A DNA stretch of 64,000 nucleotides from Cinclus cinclus (GCF_963662255.1 NC_085046.1:53786570-53850569), one strand, 5' to 3'; numbered from the stretch's first letter, positions 47,048 to 60,196 are shown. The notes: generated by a model from the letters alone, not told the origin. Numbers and translations: made by a program.

Positions 47048-49298
47048 GAGTAGATGTAGGAGTAAAGAATCAATGTTAGGAGTTGGAAATTGTTTTTAGA
47101 AGTAGGAAATAAATGGTAGAGTTAGGAAATCAATTGTAGAAGTAGGAAATAAATTGTTGTTTCTCTGACACAGTCTGAGAGTGTGGCTTTCTCGGCCTTC
47201 TCCTGTTGCCTTTTCCCTCTGCCCTCAAATGCCAATGTGGGCGGCAACTGGGAGGGGAGGGGATAGGAACATTGTAGCCACAGGGGCCCAGAGGAGCCCT
47301 GGCAGGGGCCTGTGCCCAGTGCTACAGGAAGACAAGAAGCAGCCCCCAGGCCAAGCTTGGGACCCAGCCTGGGAGTCTGGAAAGCTTCCTGCTCTCAACT
47401 GCAGGGCAGGACAGGCCATCTTCATGGGGCATGAGCTGCAGGCAGCAAGCGAGCTAAAAGGGACAGAAGGAGCCCTCAGCTGGGGTCACAGTCAGTGCTG
47501 CAGAGGAAAGCAAAACTTCTCGGGATCCAGAGCCAATGTGGCCTGAGGGAAAGTTCCTTCTTGACCCCAGGGCTACTGATTGGCCGTGTTGAAAAGGGGC
47601 TCTGGAATGAAGGCAGCCAGTGGAAACACCGGTCGCCTTGGAGAACCACATGCCATCCTGCCTGTTCAGCAGAGTCAGTTGCACAGGGCAACCCAGGGTC
47701 TGCCAGGCCAAGTGCCAGTGGCACAATAGGTAGAGTCTGCAAGGATGCTCCAGGAAGACCCTGATGCAAAGAGATGGAGAGATGCTTCGTTGGTGTGGCT
47801 AGCTTTTAGCTGTCAGAATAAACCAAAACTCTTGTAGGGATCTTCAGAAGATCCCGCCCTTCAAAATGACAGTGGCCTGCACCGAGAGAGGGGCCGGCTT
47901 CCAGTTTGATGCCGCCCTGAGCACTGAAGGGGATGAGTGGAGGGAAAGAGCCAAGAGGAAGGATGGATTTGAACAAATCCACAGGATTCCTGCCAAGCCA
48001 TTGAAGCCTAAGTGCAGATGTATCATTGGCCAAGGAAATGAGTGACTTGAGATGGCAACAAGTCAGATGTGTACAGGCGAGAAACGCAAGCCCTCTATTT
48101 AAGGAGGGTTCCGAACAATCAAGAGAGCTTTTGTCACGTGGATCACCGAGGGTTGTGTGTCTGTCTCCAGCCAGGACCGCGGTTACCGTTCTACTCAACG
48201 ACAGCAGAGATTTTCTCCCCGTTTTGGACCGTTTTTGGTTTGCCCAAAAGGGTGCTTGATGCTTCTTTTTCAGTTCTCTCTCCATCGTCAACTTGATGTT
48301 TCAATGGGATGAGGAGAGCAACAGCGGGTTGCAAGGGTCACTGAGCTAAGGACCACAGCATCGTGCCCGTCAACAGCGATCCAATGGGGCTGTGGAGAAG
48401 AAAAGAAATGGGAATTGAAAAGCAACCTGGCAAGAAGTTGATGCGGAGACTGGCAGGAGATGTCAGCATGTGCTCGCCTGTCCGAGTGGCGCAGGCGAGC
48501 AGCACTGAGAATAGAGAAGAAGGGCTGTCATGTCACGGGATTTAAAGCAGCCAAGCCACGTGCCTGATGTTCACAGAAGCCTCCCATGCCAAAAGTGGGA
48601 AACTAGCAGGTAATGTGCTTCTAGAGGAGAAATGCTGGGACTGAGGTGGCCAAATGATTATAAAATCCAAGGCAAGAAAGAGGGAATGATGGCATGGCCC
48701 ACGTAGCCCATGTTTTCTCCTGAGGCCGTGGACTTGCAGGGGCTAAAGGCCCGCTCTGGCAGATTTGGAAGGCAGTCAAGGCAGCCAGACGAGAGCAGTG
48801 ACATAAGCGTGACATCAGCGGCCCACAAACCGCATGGGTGGCAACCTCAGTGAGCAAAGCATTGTGACCTCACATCCCTCACTGCTTATGTTTGGGCACA
48901 GACAGAGCTGGGCTCAGACCGGCTCGCGCCTGCACTCCTGGCAAGCGTGCCTGCGAGGACTGGAAGCCCGCGAGGTCCTTGGGAGCTGCTGTGGGCAAGT
49001 CTGGGTTGTGATTCCCACGCCTTTGCCTGTTTCCTTAGCCATACGTGGTTGAGGAAGCCAAGCAGTGTGAGCGGTGCTTGCGGCGGCACAGGTGAGCGGT
49101 GCAGGAAAGGACTACGGGGTGGCCGTGGGCTGGGCGATGGTGTCTGGGGAGCTGTGAGTGTGTGGTGTCCTTCTTGAGGGGCCTGGGCGCTCCTTTGAGC
49201 CGCCCATCTCCCTGGGACAGCAAGTGACCTGTTTTGCAGCGTGTCACACCAGCAGGAGGGAGCAGCTGCTGTGCCCAGCTCTGCTGCAAGCCACAAGC
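47048..49298. other. Spacer 14, upstream of copy 15
   Basis: Short form. Poly(A) signals at 47108 and 47148, palindrome 47837-47855, TATAAAA 48659-48665, CRE-like cluster ending 48872, leader intron 49092-49239. CACGTAGCCC near 48702 is shared with spacers 15 and 16. One CRE-like octamer is changed to TGACATAA (near 48800), the only copy with this loss, and GCCTGCACTCC near 48929 is private. Confidence 0.8.
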
Positions 49299-50131
49299 AT
49301 GGCCACGGAGACAGACTGGAACTGCCCCATCTGCCGTGACGGTCCCGGTGAAAAGGCTTCTGTAACACCGTGCGTCCACCAGTTCTGCCTGGGCTGCATT
49401 GTGCACTGGGTCAAGACCAAGCCATTGTGCCCCCTGTGCAGGCAGCCTATCAAGAGCATCGTTTACTCTGTTCGGTCGGAGGAAGACTTTCTGGAGATAG
49501 CTCTCCCAAGCTCCTCAGACTCATGGGCTGCTGGTCACCAGGATGAGCAGGGGGCTGCGGAGCGCATGCCCAGCACCTATGTAGCTGGCTTCCCAGCTGA
49601 GCTCTGGGCTGGCATTTTCCAGGACTGCTCAGAAATCCTGGAGCCCCTGCTGCCCTGGCTGAACCAGGAGCTTTCGCAGCTGCTCAGGACCCACTGGTGG
49701 GAGGTGGCTCTGGCACAGAGTGTGGTCGTAGCCAATTTGTGCTACTATGGGCTGAGGCAGGAGGCCTTGGTCCAGGAGCTGCAAGCCCTGCTGCAGGAGC
49801 AGACGGTGGCATTTGTGCGCCGGCTCATTGACACTGCTGCTGACAGGTGCAGTGATGAGATCCTGCGGCGGATGAACCTCCTGAACTCCCATGCTCAGGA
49901 GGAAGAGGAGCAGGAGCAGGAGCAGGAGGAAGAGGAGGAGGGTCCCAAAGGCATCGCTGCCTCCTTCCAGGGGACTCTCACCCCCATGGTGGCCTCCTCC
50001 CACAGCCCTATGGTCTCCAATGTGGAAGCAGACACTGGAACATTGGAAGCCACGCTGCGTGAGGGGCCCAGCCGCTCTCCATCCATGCCCGTCCATGCAG
50101 AGCGGGAGCAGCCCCAGGACGAGCCTGGCGA

Positions 50132-50188
<57 letters not shown>

Positions 50189-50375
50189 AGGCCCCTCTGC
50201 CCAAGGCTGCAGCCGCAGCCCTCGTGCTCCTGGCCGGGACACGGACAGCGTGCCCAAGGAGCGCTGGTGCCCCACAAAGAGGAAGGCCTCTAGACCTCAG
50301 GACTCTCCCCAGCCCCCAAAAAGGCCGTCCCGCCAGTGCAAGCCCAAGCCAAGGCCCCTTGATTGTAGGAAGTAG
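49299..50375 (+). CDS. TOPORS-like: Copy 15: TOPORS-like RING E3 ligase, 358 aa, with Arg36His in the RING
   Basis: The only copy with a change inside the RING: Arg36, just before the conserved Trp37, is His (CGC to CAC). All eight zinc ligands are kept. It also has Ala163, the Ala220+Phe223 haplotype, 17 GCA codons (50133-50183), Pro327, Cys337, and Arg313Trp with Arg314Cys in the first basic cluster (CGG CGC to TGG TGC). It is the most changed copy of the array and the best candidate for altered activity or localisation, though the reading frame is intact. Confidence 0.9.
50133..50183 (+). repeat. GCA tract of copy 15, 17 codons
   Basis: Seventeen uninterrupted GCA codons. Confidence 0.95.
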
Positions 50376-52626
50376 GAGTAGGTGTAGGAGTAAAGAATCA
50401 ATGTTAGGAGTTGGAAATTGTTTTTAGAAGTAGGAAATAAATTGTAGAGTTAGGGAATCAATTTTAGAAGTAGGAAATAAATTGTTGTTTCTCTGACACA
50501 GTCTCAGAGTGTGGCTTTCTCGGCCTTCTCCTGCTGTCTTTTCCCTCTGCCCTCAAATGCCAATGTGGGCGGCAACTGGGAGGGGAGGGGATAGGAACAT
50601 TGTAGCCACAGGGGCCCAGAGGAGCCCTGGCAGGGGCCTGTGCCCAGTGCTACAGGAAGACAAGAAGCAGCCCCCAGGCCAAGCTTGGGGCCCAGCCTGG
50701 GAGTCTGGAAAGCTTCCTGCTCTCAGCTGCAGGGCAGGACAGGCCATCTTCATGGGGTATGAGCTGCAGGCAGCAAGCGAGCTAAAAGGGACAGAAAGAG
50801 CCCTCAGCTGGGGTCACAGTCAGTGCTGCAGAGGAAAGCAAATCTTCTCGGGATCCAGAGCCAATGTGGCCTGAGGGAAAGTTCCTTCTTGACCCCAGGG
50901 CTACTGATTGGCCGTGTTGAAAAGGGGCTCTGGAATGAAGGCAGCCAGTGGAAACACCGGTCGCCTTGGAGAACCACATGCCATCCTGCCTGTTCAGCAG
51001 AGTCAGTTGCACAGGGCAACCCAGGGTCTGCCAGGCCAAGTGCCAGTGGCACAATAGGTAGAGTCTGCAAGGATGCTCCAGGAAGACCCTGATGCAAAGA
51101 GATGGAGAGATGCTTCGTTGGTGTGGCTAGCTTTTAGCTGTCAGAATAAACCAAAACTCTTGTAGGGATCTTCAGAAGATCCCGCCCTTCAAAATGACAA
51201 TGGCCTGCACTGAGAGAGGGGCCGGCTTCCAGTTTGATGCCGCCCTGAGCACTGAAGGGGATGAGTGGAGGGAAAGAGCCAAGAGGAAGGATGGATTTGA
51301 ACAAATCCACAGGATTCCTGCCAAGCCATTGAAGCCTAAGTGCAGATGTATCATTGGCCAAGGAAATGAGTGACTTGAGATGGCAACAAGTCAGATGTGT
51401 ACAGGCGAGAAACGCAAGCCCTCTATTTAAGGAGGGTTCCGAACAATCAAGAGAGCTTTTGTCACGTGGATCACCGAGGGTTGTGTGTCTGTCTCCAGCC
51501 AGGACCGCGGTTACCGTTCTACTCAACGACAGCAGAGATTTTCTCCCCGTTTTGGACCGTTTTTGGTTTGCCCAAAAGGGTGCTTGATGCTTCTTTTTCA
51601 GTTCTCTCTCCATCGTCAACTTGATGTTTCAATGGGATGAGGAGAGCAACAGCGGGTTGCAAGGGTCACTGAGCTAAGGACCACAGCATCGTGCCCGTCA
51701 ACAGCGATCCAATGGGGCTGTGGAGAAGAAAAGAAATGGGAATTGAAAAGCAACCTGGCAAGAAGTTGATGCGGAGACTGGCAGGAGATGTCAGCATGTG
51801 CTCGCCTGTCCGAGTGGCGCAGGCGAGCAGCACTGAGAATAGAGAAGAAGGGCTGTCATGTCACGGGATTTAAAGCAGCCAAGCCACGTGCCTGATGTTC
51901 ACAGAAGCCTCCCGTGCCAAAAGTGGGAAACTAGCAGGTAATGTGCTTCTAGAGGAGAAATGCTGGGACTGAGGTGGCCAAATGATTATAAAATCCAAGG
52001 CAAGAAAGAGGGAATGATGGCATGGCCCACGTAGCCCATGTTTTCTCCTGAGGCCGTGGACTTGCAGGGGCTAAAGGCCCGCTCTGGCAGATTTGGAAGG
52101 CAGTCAAGGCAGCCAGACGAGAGCAGTGACATCAGCGTGACATCAGCGGCCCACAAACCGCATGGGTGGCAACCTCAGTGAGCAAAGCATTGTGACCTCA
52201 CATCCCTCACTGCTTATGTTTGGGCACAGACAGAGCTGGGCTCAGACCGGCTCGCGCCTGGACTCCTGGCAAGCGTGCCTGCGAGGACTGGAAGCCCGCG
52301 AGGTCCTTGGGAGCTGCTGTGGGCAAGTCTGGGTTGTGATTCCCACGCCTTTGCCTGTTTCCTTAGCCATACGTGGTTGAGGAAGCCAAGCAGTGTGAGC
52401 GGTGCTTGCGGCGGCACAGGTGAGCGGTGCAGGAAAGGACTACGGGGTGGCCGTGGGCTGGGCGATGGTGTCTGGGGAGCTGTGAGTGTGTGGTGTCCTT
52501 CTTGAGGGGCCTGGGCGCTCCTTTGAGCCGCCCATCTCCCTGGGACAGCAAGTGACCTGTTTTGCAGCGTGTCACACCAGCAGGAGGGAGCAGCTGCTGT
52601 GCCCAGCTCTGCTGCAAGCCACAAGC
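50376..52626. other. Spacer 15, upstream of copy 16
   Basis: Short form. Poly(A) signals at 50436 and 50476, palindrome 51165-51183, TATAAAA 51987-51993, CRE-like cluster ending 52200, leader intron 52420-52567. ATGGGGTATGAG near 50753 is shared only with spacer 16. Private GACAGAAAGAG near 50791. Confidence 0.8.
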
Positions 52627-53459
52627 ATGGCCACGGAGACAGACTGGAACTGCCCCATCTGCCGTGACGGTCCCGGTGAAAAGGCTTCTGTAACTCCGTG
52701 CGTCCACCAGTTCTGCCTGGGCTGCATTGTGCGCTGGGTCAAGACCAAGCCATTGTGCCCCCTGTGCAGGCAGCCTATCAAGAGCATCGTTTACTCTGTT
52801 CGGTCGGAGGAAGACTTTCTGGAGATAGCTCTCCCAAGCTCCTCAGACTCATGGGCTGCTGGTCACCAGGATGAGCAGGGGGCTGCGGAGCGCATGCCCA
52901 GCACCTATGTAGCTGGCTTCCCAGCTGAGCTCTGGGCTGGCATTTTCCAGGACTGCTCAGAAATCCTGGAGCCCCTGCTGCCCTGGCTGAACCAGGAGCT
53001 TTCGCAGCTGCTCAGGACCCACTGGTGGGAGGTGGCTCTGGCACAGAGTGTGGTCGTAGCCAATTTGTGCTACTATGGGCTGAGGCAGGAGGCCTTGGTC
53101 CAGGAGCTGCAAGGCCTGCTGCAGGAGCAGACGGTGGCATTTGTGCGCCGGCTCATTGACACTGCTGCTGACAGGTGCAGTGATGAGATCCTGCGGCGGA
53201 TGAACCTCCTGAACTCCCATGCTCAGGAGGAAGAGGAGCAGGAGCAGGAGCAGGAGGAAGAGGAGGAGGGTCCCAAAGGCATCACTGCCTCCCTCCAGGG
53301 GACTCTCACCCCCATGGTGGCCTCCTCCCACAGCCCTATGGTCTCCAATGTGGAAGCAGACACTGGAACATTGGAAGCCACGCTGCGTGAGGGGCCCAGC
53401 CGCTCTCCATCCATGCCCGTCCATGCAGAGCGGGAGCAGCCCCAGGACGAGCCTGGCGA

Positions 53460-53515
<56 letters not shown>

Positions 53516-53703
53516 CAGGCCCCTCTGCCCAAGGCTGCAGCCGCAGCCCTCGTGCTCCTGGCCGGGACACGGACAGCGTGCCCAAGGAGCGCTGGTGCCC
53601 CACAAAGAGGAAGGCCTCTAGACCTCAGGACTCTGCCCAGCCCCCAAAAAGGCCGTCCCGCCAGTGCAAGCCCAAGCCAAGGCCCCTTGATTGTAGGAAG
53701 TAG
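52627..53703 (+). CDS. TOPORS-like: Copy 16: TOPORS-like RING E3 ligase, 358 aa
   Basis: A mosaic. It has Trp313+Cys314 as in copy 15 but Gly163 and Thr220/Leu223, plus Ala327 as in copies 14 and 17-19. Silent ACA to ACT at Thr23 is shared with copies 17 and 19. Private Glu287Ala follows the alanine tract (53461-53511, 17 codons). Cys337. Confidence 0.9.
53461..53511 (+). repeat. GCA tract of copy 16, 17 codons
   Basis: Seventeen uninterrupted GCA codons, the same number as copy 15. Confidence 0.95.
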
Positions 53704-55954
53704 GAGTAGGTGTAGGAGTAAAGAATCAATGTTAGGAGTTGGAAATTGTTTTTAGAAGTAGGAAATAAATTGTAGAGTTAGGGAATCAATTTTAGAAGTA
53801 GGAAATAAATTGTTGTTTCTCTGACACAGTCTCAGAGTGTGGCTTTCTCGGCCTTCTCCTGCTGTCTTTTCCCTCTGCCCTCAAATGCCAATGTGGGCGG
53901 CAACTGGGAGGGGAGGGGATAGGAACATTGTAGCCACAGGGGCCCAGAGGAGCCCTGGCAGGGGCCTGTGCCCAGTGCTACAGGAAGACAAGAAGCAGCC
54001 CCCAGGCCAAGCTTGGGGCCCAGCCTGGGAGTCTGGAAAGCTTCCTGCTCTCAGCTGCAGGGCAGGACAGGCCATCTTCATGGGGTATGAGCTGCAGGCA
54101 GCAAGCGAGCTAAAAGGGACAGAAGGAGCCCTCAGCTGGGGTCACAGTCAGTGCTGCAGAGGAAAGCAAATCTTCTCGGGATCCAGAGCCAATGTGGCCT
54201 GAGGGAAAGTTCCTTCTTGACCCCAGGGCTACTGATTGGCCGTGTTGAAAAGGGGCTCTGGAATGAAGGCAGCCAGTGGAAACACCGGTCGCCTTGGAGA
54301 ACCACATGCCATCCTGCCTGTTCAGCAGAGTCAGTTGCACAGGGCAACCCAGGGTCTGCCAGGCCAAGTGCCAGTGGCACAATAGGTAGAGTCTGCAAGG
54401 ATGCTCCAGGAAGACCCTGATGCAAAGAGATGGAGAGATGCTTCATTGGTGTGGCTAGCTTTTAGCTGTCAGAATAAACCAAAACTCTTGTAGGGATCTT
54501 CAGAAGATCCCGCCCTTCAAAATGACAGTGGCCTGCACCGAGAGAGGGGCCGGCTTCCAGTTTGATGCCGCCCTGAGCACTGAAGGGGATGAGTGGAGGG
54601 AAAGAGCCAAGAGGAAGGATGGATTTGAACAAATCCACAGGATTCCTGCCAAGCCATTGAAGCCTAAGTGCAGATGTATCATTGGCCAAGGAAATGAGTG
54701 ACTTGAGATGGCAACAAGTCAGATGTGTACAGGCGAGAAACGCAAGCCCTCTATTTAAGGAGGGTTCCGAACAATCAAGAGAGCTTTTGTCACGTGGATC
54801 ACCGAGGGTTGTGTGTCTGTCTCCAGCCAGGACCGCGGTTACCGTTCTACTCAACGACAGCAGAGATTTTCTCCCCGTTTTGGACCGTTTTTGGTTTGCC
54901 CAAAAGGGTGCTTGATGCTTCTTTTTCAGTTCTCTCTCCATCGTCAACTTGATGTTTCAATGGGATGAGGAGAGCAACAGCGGGTTGCAAGGGTCACTGA
55001 GCTAAGGACCACAGCATCGTGCCCGTCAACAGCGATCCAATGGGGCTGTGGAGAAGAAAAGAAATGGGAATTGAAAAGCAACCTGGCAAGAAGTTGATGC
55101 GGAGACTGGCAGGAGATGTCAGCATGTGCTCGCCTGTCCGAGTGGCGCAGGCGAGCAGCACTGAGAATAGAGAAGAAGGGCTGTCATGTCACGGGATTTA
55201 AAGCAGCCAAGCCACGTGCCTGATGTTCACAGAAGCCTCCCATGCCAAAAGTGGGAAACTAGCAGGTAATGTGCTTCTAGAGGAGAAATGCTGGGACTGA
55301 GGTGGCCAAATGATTATAAAATCCAAGGCAAGAAAGAGGGAATGATGGCATGGCCCACGTAGCCCATGTTTTCTCCTGAGGCCGTGGACTTGCAGGGGCT
55401 AAAGGCCCGCTCTGGCAGATTTGGAAGGCAGTCAAGGCAGCCAGACGAGAGCAGTGACATCAGCGTGACATCAGCGGCCCACAAACCGCATGGGTGGCAA
55501 CCTCAGTGAGCAAAGCATTGTGACCTCACATCCCTCACTGCTTATGTTTGGGCACAGACAGAGCTGGGCTCAGACCGGCTCGCGCCTGGACTCCTGGCAA
55601 GCGTGCCTGCGAGGACTGGAAGCCCGCGAGGTCCTTGGGAGCTGCTGTGGGCAAGTCTGGGTTGTGATTCCCACGCCTTTGCCTGTTTCCTTAGCCATAC
55701 GTGGTTGAGGAAGCCAAGCAGTGTGAGCGGTGCTTGCGGCGGCACAGGTGAGCGGTGCAGGAAAGGACTACGGGGTGGCCGTGGGCTGGGCGATGGTGTC
55801 TGGGGAGCTGTGAGTGTGTGGTGTCCTTCTTGAGGGGCCTGGGCGCTCCTTTGAGCCGCCCATCTCCCTGGGACAGCAAGTGACCTGTTTTGCAGCGTGT
55901 CACACCAGCAGGAGGGAGCAGCTGCTGTGCCCAGCTCTGCTGCAAGCCACAAGC
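53704..55954. other. Spacer 16, upstream of copy 17
   Basis: Short form. Poly(A) signals at 53764 and 53804, palindrome 54493-54511, TATAAAA 55315-55321, CRE-like cluster ending 55528, leader intron 55748-55895. Its first part follows spacer 15, but CCTCCCATGCC near 55237 is shared only with spacer 14. Confidence 0.8.
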
Positions 55955-56787
55955 ATGGCCACGGAGACAGACTGGAACTGCCCCATCTGCCGTGACGGTC
56001 CCGGTGAAAAGGCTTCTGTAACTCCGTGCGTCCACCAGTTCTGCCTGGGCTGCATTGTGCGCTGGGTCAAGACCAAGCCATTGTGCCCCCTGTGCAGGCA
56101 GCCTATCAAGAGCATCGTTTACTCTGTTCGGTCGGAGGAAGACTTTCTGGAGATAGCTCTCCCAAGCTCCTCAGACTCATGGGCTGCTGGTCACCAGGAT
56201 GAGCAGGGGGCTGCGGAGCGCATGCCCAGCACCTATGTAGCTGGCTTCCCAGCTGAGCTCTGGGCTGGCATTTTCCAGGACTGCTCAGAAATCCTGGAGC
56301 CCCTGCTGCCCTGGCTGAACCAGGAGCTTTCGCAGCTGCTCAGGACCCACTGGTGGGAGGTGGCTCTGGCACAGAGTGTGGTCGTAGCCAATTTGTGCTA
56401 CTATGGGCTGAGGCAGGAGGCCTTGGTCCAGGAGCTGCAAGCCCTGCTGCAGGAGCAGATGGTGGCATTTGTGCGCCGGCTCATTGACACTGCTGCTGAC
56501 AGGTGCAGTGATGAGATCCTGCGGCGGATGAACCTCCTGAACTCCCATGCTCAGGAGGAAGAGGAGCAGGAGCAGGAGCAGGAGGAAGAGGAGGAGGGTC
56601 CCAAAGGCATCACTGCCTCCCTCCAGGGGACTCTCACCCCCATGGTGGCCTCCTCCCACAGCCCTATGGTCTCCAATGTGGAAGCAGACACTGGAACATT
56701 GGAAGCCACGCTGCGTGAGGGGCCCAGCCGCTCTCCATCCATGCCCGTCCATGCAGAGCGGGAGCAGCCCCAGGACGAGCCTGGCGA

Positions 56788-56836
<49 letters not shown>

Positions 56837-57043
56837 GCAGCAGCAGCAGCAGGAGAAGGCCCCTCTGCCCAAGGCTGCAGCCGCAGCCCTCGTGCTCCTG
56901 GCCGGGACACGGACAGCGTGCCCAAGGAGCGCCGGCGCCCCACAAAGAGGAAGGCCTCTAGACCTCAGGACTCTGCCCAGCCCCCAAAAAGGCCGTCCCG
57001 CCAGTGCAAGCCCAAGCCAAGGCCCCTTGATTGTAGGAAGTAG
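55955..57043 (+). CDS. TOPORS-like: Copy 17: TOPORS-like RING E3 ligase, 362 aa
   Basis: Ala163, private Thr169Met (ACG to ATG, CpG), and a 21-alanine tract (56789-56851) with GCC as codon 16. Ala327 and Cys337, silent ACT at Thr23. Together with copy 18 the longest protein in the array. Confidence 0.9.
56789..56851 (+). repeat. GCA tract of copy 17, 21 codons with one GCC
   Basis: Fifteen GCA, one GCC (56834-56836), five GCA. Confidence 0.95.
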
Positions 57044-59294
57044 GAGTAGATGTAGGAGTAAAGAATCAATGTTAGGAGTTGGAAATTGTTTTTAGAAGTA
57101 GGAAATAAATGGTAGAGTTAGGAAATCAATTGTAGAAGTAGGAAATAAATTGTTGTTTCTCTGACACAGTCTGAGAGTGTGGCTTTCTCGGCCTTCTCCT
57201 GTTGCCTTTTCCCTCTGCCCTCAAATGCCAATGTGGGCGGCAACTGGGAGGGGAGGGGATAGGAACATTGTAGCCACAGGGGCCCAGAGGAGCCCTGGCA
57301 GGGGCCTGTGCCCAGTGCTACAGGAAGACAAGAAGCAGCCCCCAGGCCAAGCTTGGGACCCAGCCTGGGAGTCTGGAAAGCTTCCTGCTCTCAACTGCAG
57401 GGCAGGACAGGCCATCTTCATGGGGCATGAGCTGCAGGCAGCAAGCGAGCTAAAAGGGACAGAAGGAGCCCTCAGCTGGGGTCACAGTCAGTGCTGCAGA
57501 GGAAAGCAAAACTTCTCGGGATCCAGAGCCAATGTGGCCTGAGGGAAAGTTCCTTCTTGACCCCAGGGCTACTGATTGGCCGTGTTGAAAAGGGGCTCTG
57601 GAATGAAGGCAGCCAGTGGAAACACCGGTCGCCTTGGAGAACCACATGCCATCCTGCCTGTTCAGCAGAGTCAGCTGCACAGGACAACCCAGGGTCTGCC
57701 CGGCCAAGTGCCAGTGGCACAATAGGTAGAGTCTGCAAGGATGCTCCAGGAAGTCCCTGATGCAAAGAGATGGAGAGATGCTTCGTTGGTGTGGCTAGCT
57801 TTTAGCTGTCAGAATAAACCAAAACTCTTGTAGGGATCTTCAGAAGATCCCGCCCTTCAAAATGACAATGGCCTGCACCGAGAGAGGGGCCAGCTTCCAG
57901 TCTGATGCCACCCTGAGCACTGAAGGGGATGAGTGGAGGGAAAGAGCCAAGAGGAAGGATGGATTTGAACAAATCCACAGGATTCCTGCCAAGCCATTGA
58001 AGCCTAAGTGCAGATGTATCCTTGGCCAAGGAAATGAGTGACTTGAGATGGCAACAAGTCAGATGTGTACAGGCGAGAAACACAAGCCCTCTATTTAAGG
58101 AGGGTTCCGAACAATCAAGAGAGCTTTTGTCACGTGGATCACCGAGGGTTGTGTGTCTGTCTCCAGCCAGGACCGCGGTTACCGTTCTACTCAACGACAG
58201 CAGAGATTTTCTCCCCGTTTTGGACCGTTTTTGGTTTGCCCAAAAGGGTGCTTGATGCTTCTTTTTCAGTTCTCTCTCCATCGTCAACTTGATGTTTCAA
58301 TGGGATGAGGAGAGCAACAGCGGGTTGCAAGGGTCACTGAGCTAAGGACCACAACATCGTGCCCGTCAACAGCGATCCAATGGGGCTGTGGAGAAGAAAA
58401 GAAATGGGAATTGAAAAGCAACCTGGCAAGAAGTTGATGCGGAGACTGGCAGGAGATGTCAGCATGTGCTCGCCTGTCCGAGTGGCGCAGGCGAGCAGCA
58501 CTGAGAATAGAGAAGAAGGGCTGTCATGTCACGGGATTTAAAGCAGCCAAGCCACGTGCCTGATGTTCACAGAAGCCTCCCGTGCCAAAAGTGGGAAACT
58601 AGCAGGTAATGTGCTTCTAGAGGAGAAATGCTGGGACTGAGGTGGCCAAATGATTATAAAATCCGAGGCAAGAAAGAGGGAATGATGGCATGGCCCACGT
58701 ACCCCATGTTTTCTCCTGAGGCCGTGGACTTGCAGGGGCTAAAGGCCCGCTCTGGCAGATTTGGAAGGCAGTCAAGGCAGCCAGACGAGAGCAGTGACAT
58801 CAGCGTGACATCAGCGGCCCACAAACCGCATGGGTGGCAACCTCAGTGAGCAAAGCATTGTGACCTCACATCCCTCACTGCTTATGTTTGGGCACAGACA
58901 GAGCTGGGCTCAGACCGGCTCGCGCCTGGACTCCTGGCAAGCGTGCCTGCGAGGACTGGAAGCCCGCGAGGTCCTTGGGAGCTGCTGTGGGCAAGTCTGG
59001 GTTGTGATTCCCACGCCTTTGCCTGTTTCCTTAGCCATACGTGGTTGAGGAAGCCAAGCAGTGTGAGCGGTGCTTGCGGCGGCACAGGTGAGCGGTGCAG
59101 GAAAGGACTACGGGGTGGCCGTGGGCTGGGCGATGGTGTCTGGGGAGCTGTGAGTGTGTGGTGTCCTTCTTGAGGGGCCTGGGCGCTCCTTTGAGCCGCC
59201 CATCTCCCTGGGACAGCAAGTGACCTGTTTTGCAGCGTGTCACACCAGCAGGAGGGAGCAGCTGCTGTGCCCAGCTCTGCTGCAAGCCACAAGC
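57044..59294. other. Spacer 17, upstream of copy 18
   Basis: Short form with A at the three-state site (ACCACAACATCG near 58354). ATCCTTGGCC near 58019 and AAACACAAG near 58078 are shared only with spacer 18. Private GCCCGGCCAAG near 57698 and GATGCCACCC near 57904. Poly(A) signals at 57104 and 57144, palindrome 57833-57851, TATAAAA 58655-58661, CRE-like cluster ending 58868, leader intron 59088-59235. Confidence 0.8.
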
Positions 59295-60127
59295 ATGGCC
59301 ACGGAGACAGACTGGAACTGCCCCATCTGCCGTGACGGTCCCGGTGAAAAGGCTTCTGTAACACCGTGCGTCCACCAGTTCTGCCTGGGCTGCATTGTGC
59401 GCTGGGTCAAGACCAAGCCATTGTGCCCCCTGTGCAGGCAGCCTATCAAGAGCATCGTTTACTCTGTTCGGTCGGAGGAAGACTTTCTGGAGATAGCTCT
59501 CCCAAGCTCCTCAGACTCATGGGCTGCTGGTCACCAGGATGAGCAGGGGGCTGCGGAGCGCATGCCCAGCACCTATGTAGCTGGCTTCCCAGCTGAGCTC
59601 TGGGCTGGCATTTTCCAGGACTGCTCAGAAATCCTGGAGCCCCTGCTGCCCTGGCTGAACCAGGAGCTTTCGCAGCTGCTCAGGACCCACTGGTGGGAGG
59701 TGGCTCTGGCACAGAGTGTGGTCGTAGCCAATTTGTGCTACTATGGGCTGAGGCAGGAGGCCTTGGTCCAGGAGCTGCAAGGCCTGCTGCAGGAGCAGAC
59801 GGTGGCATTTGTGCGCCGGCTCATTGACACTGCTGCTGACAGGTGCAGTGATGAGATCCTGCGGCGGATGAACCTCCTGAACTCCCATGCTCAGGAGGAA
59901 GAGGAGCAGGAGCAGGAGCAGGAGGAAGAGGAGGAGGGTCCCAAAGGCATCACTGCCTCCCTCCAGGGGACTCTCACCCCCATGGTGGCCTCCTCCCACA
60001 GCCCTATGGTCTCCAATGTGGAAGCAGACACTGGAACATTGGAAGCCACGCTGCGTGAGGGGCCCAGCCGCTCTCCATCCATGCCCGTCCATGCAGAGCG
60101 GGAGCAGCCCCAGGACGAGCCTGGCGA

Positions 60128-60196
<69 letters not shown>

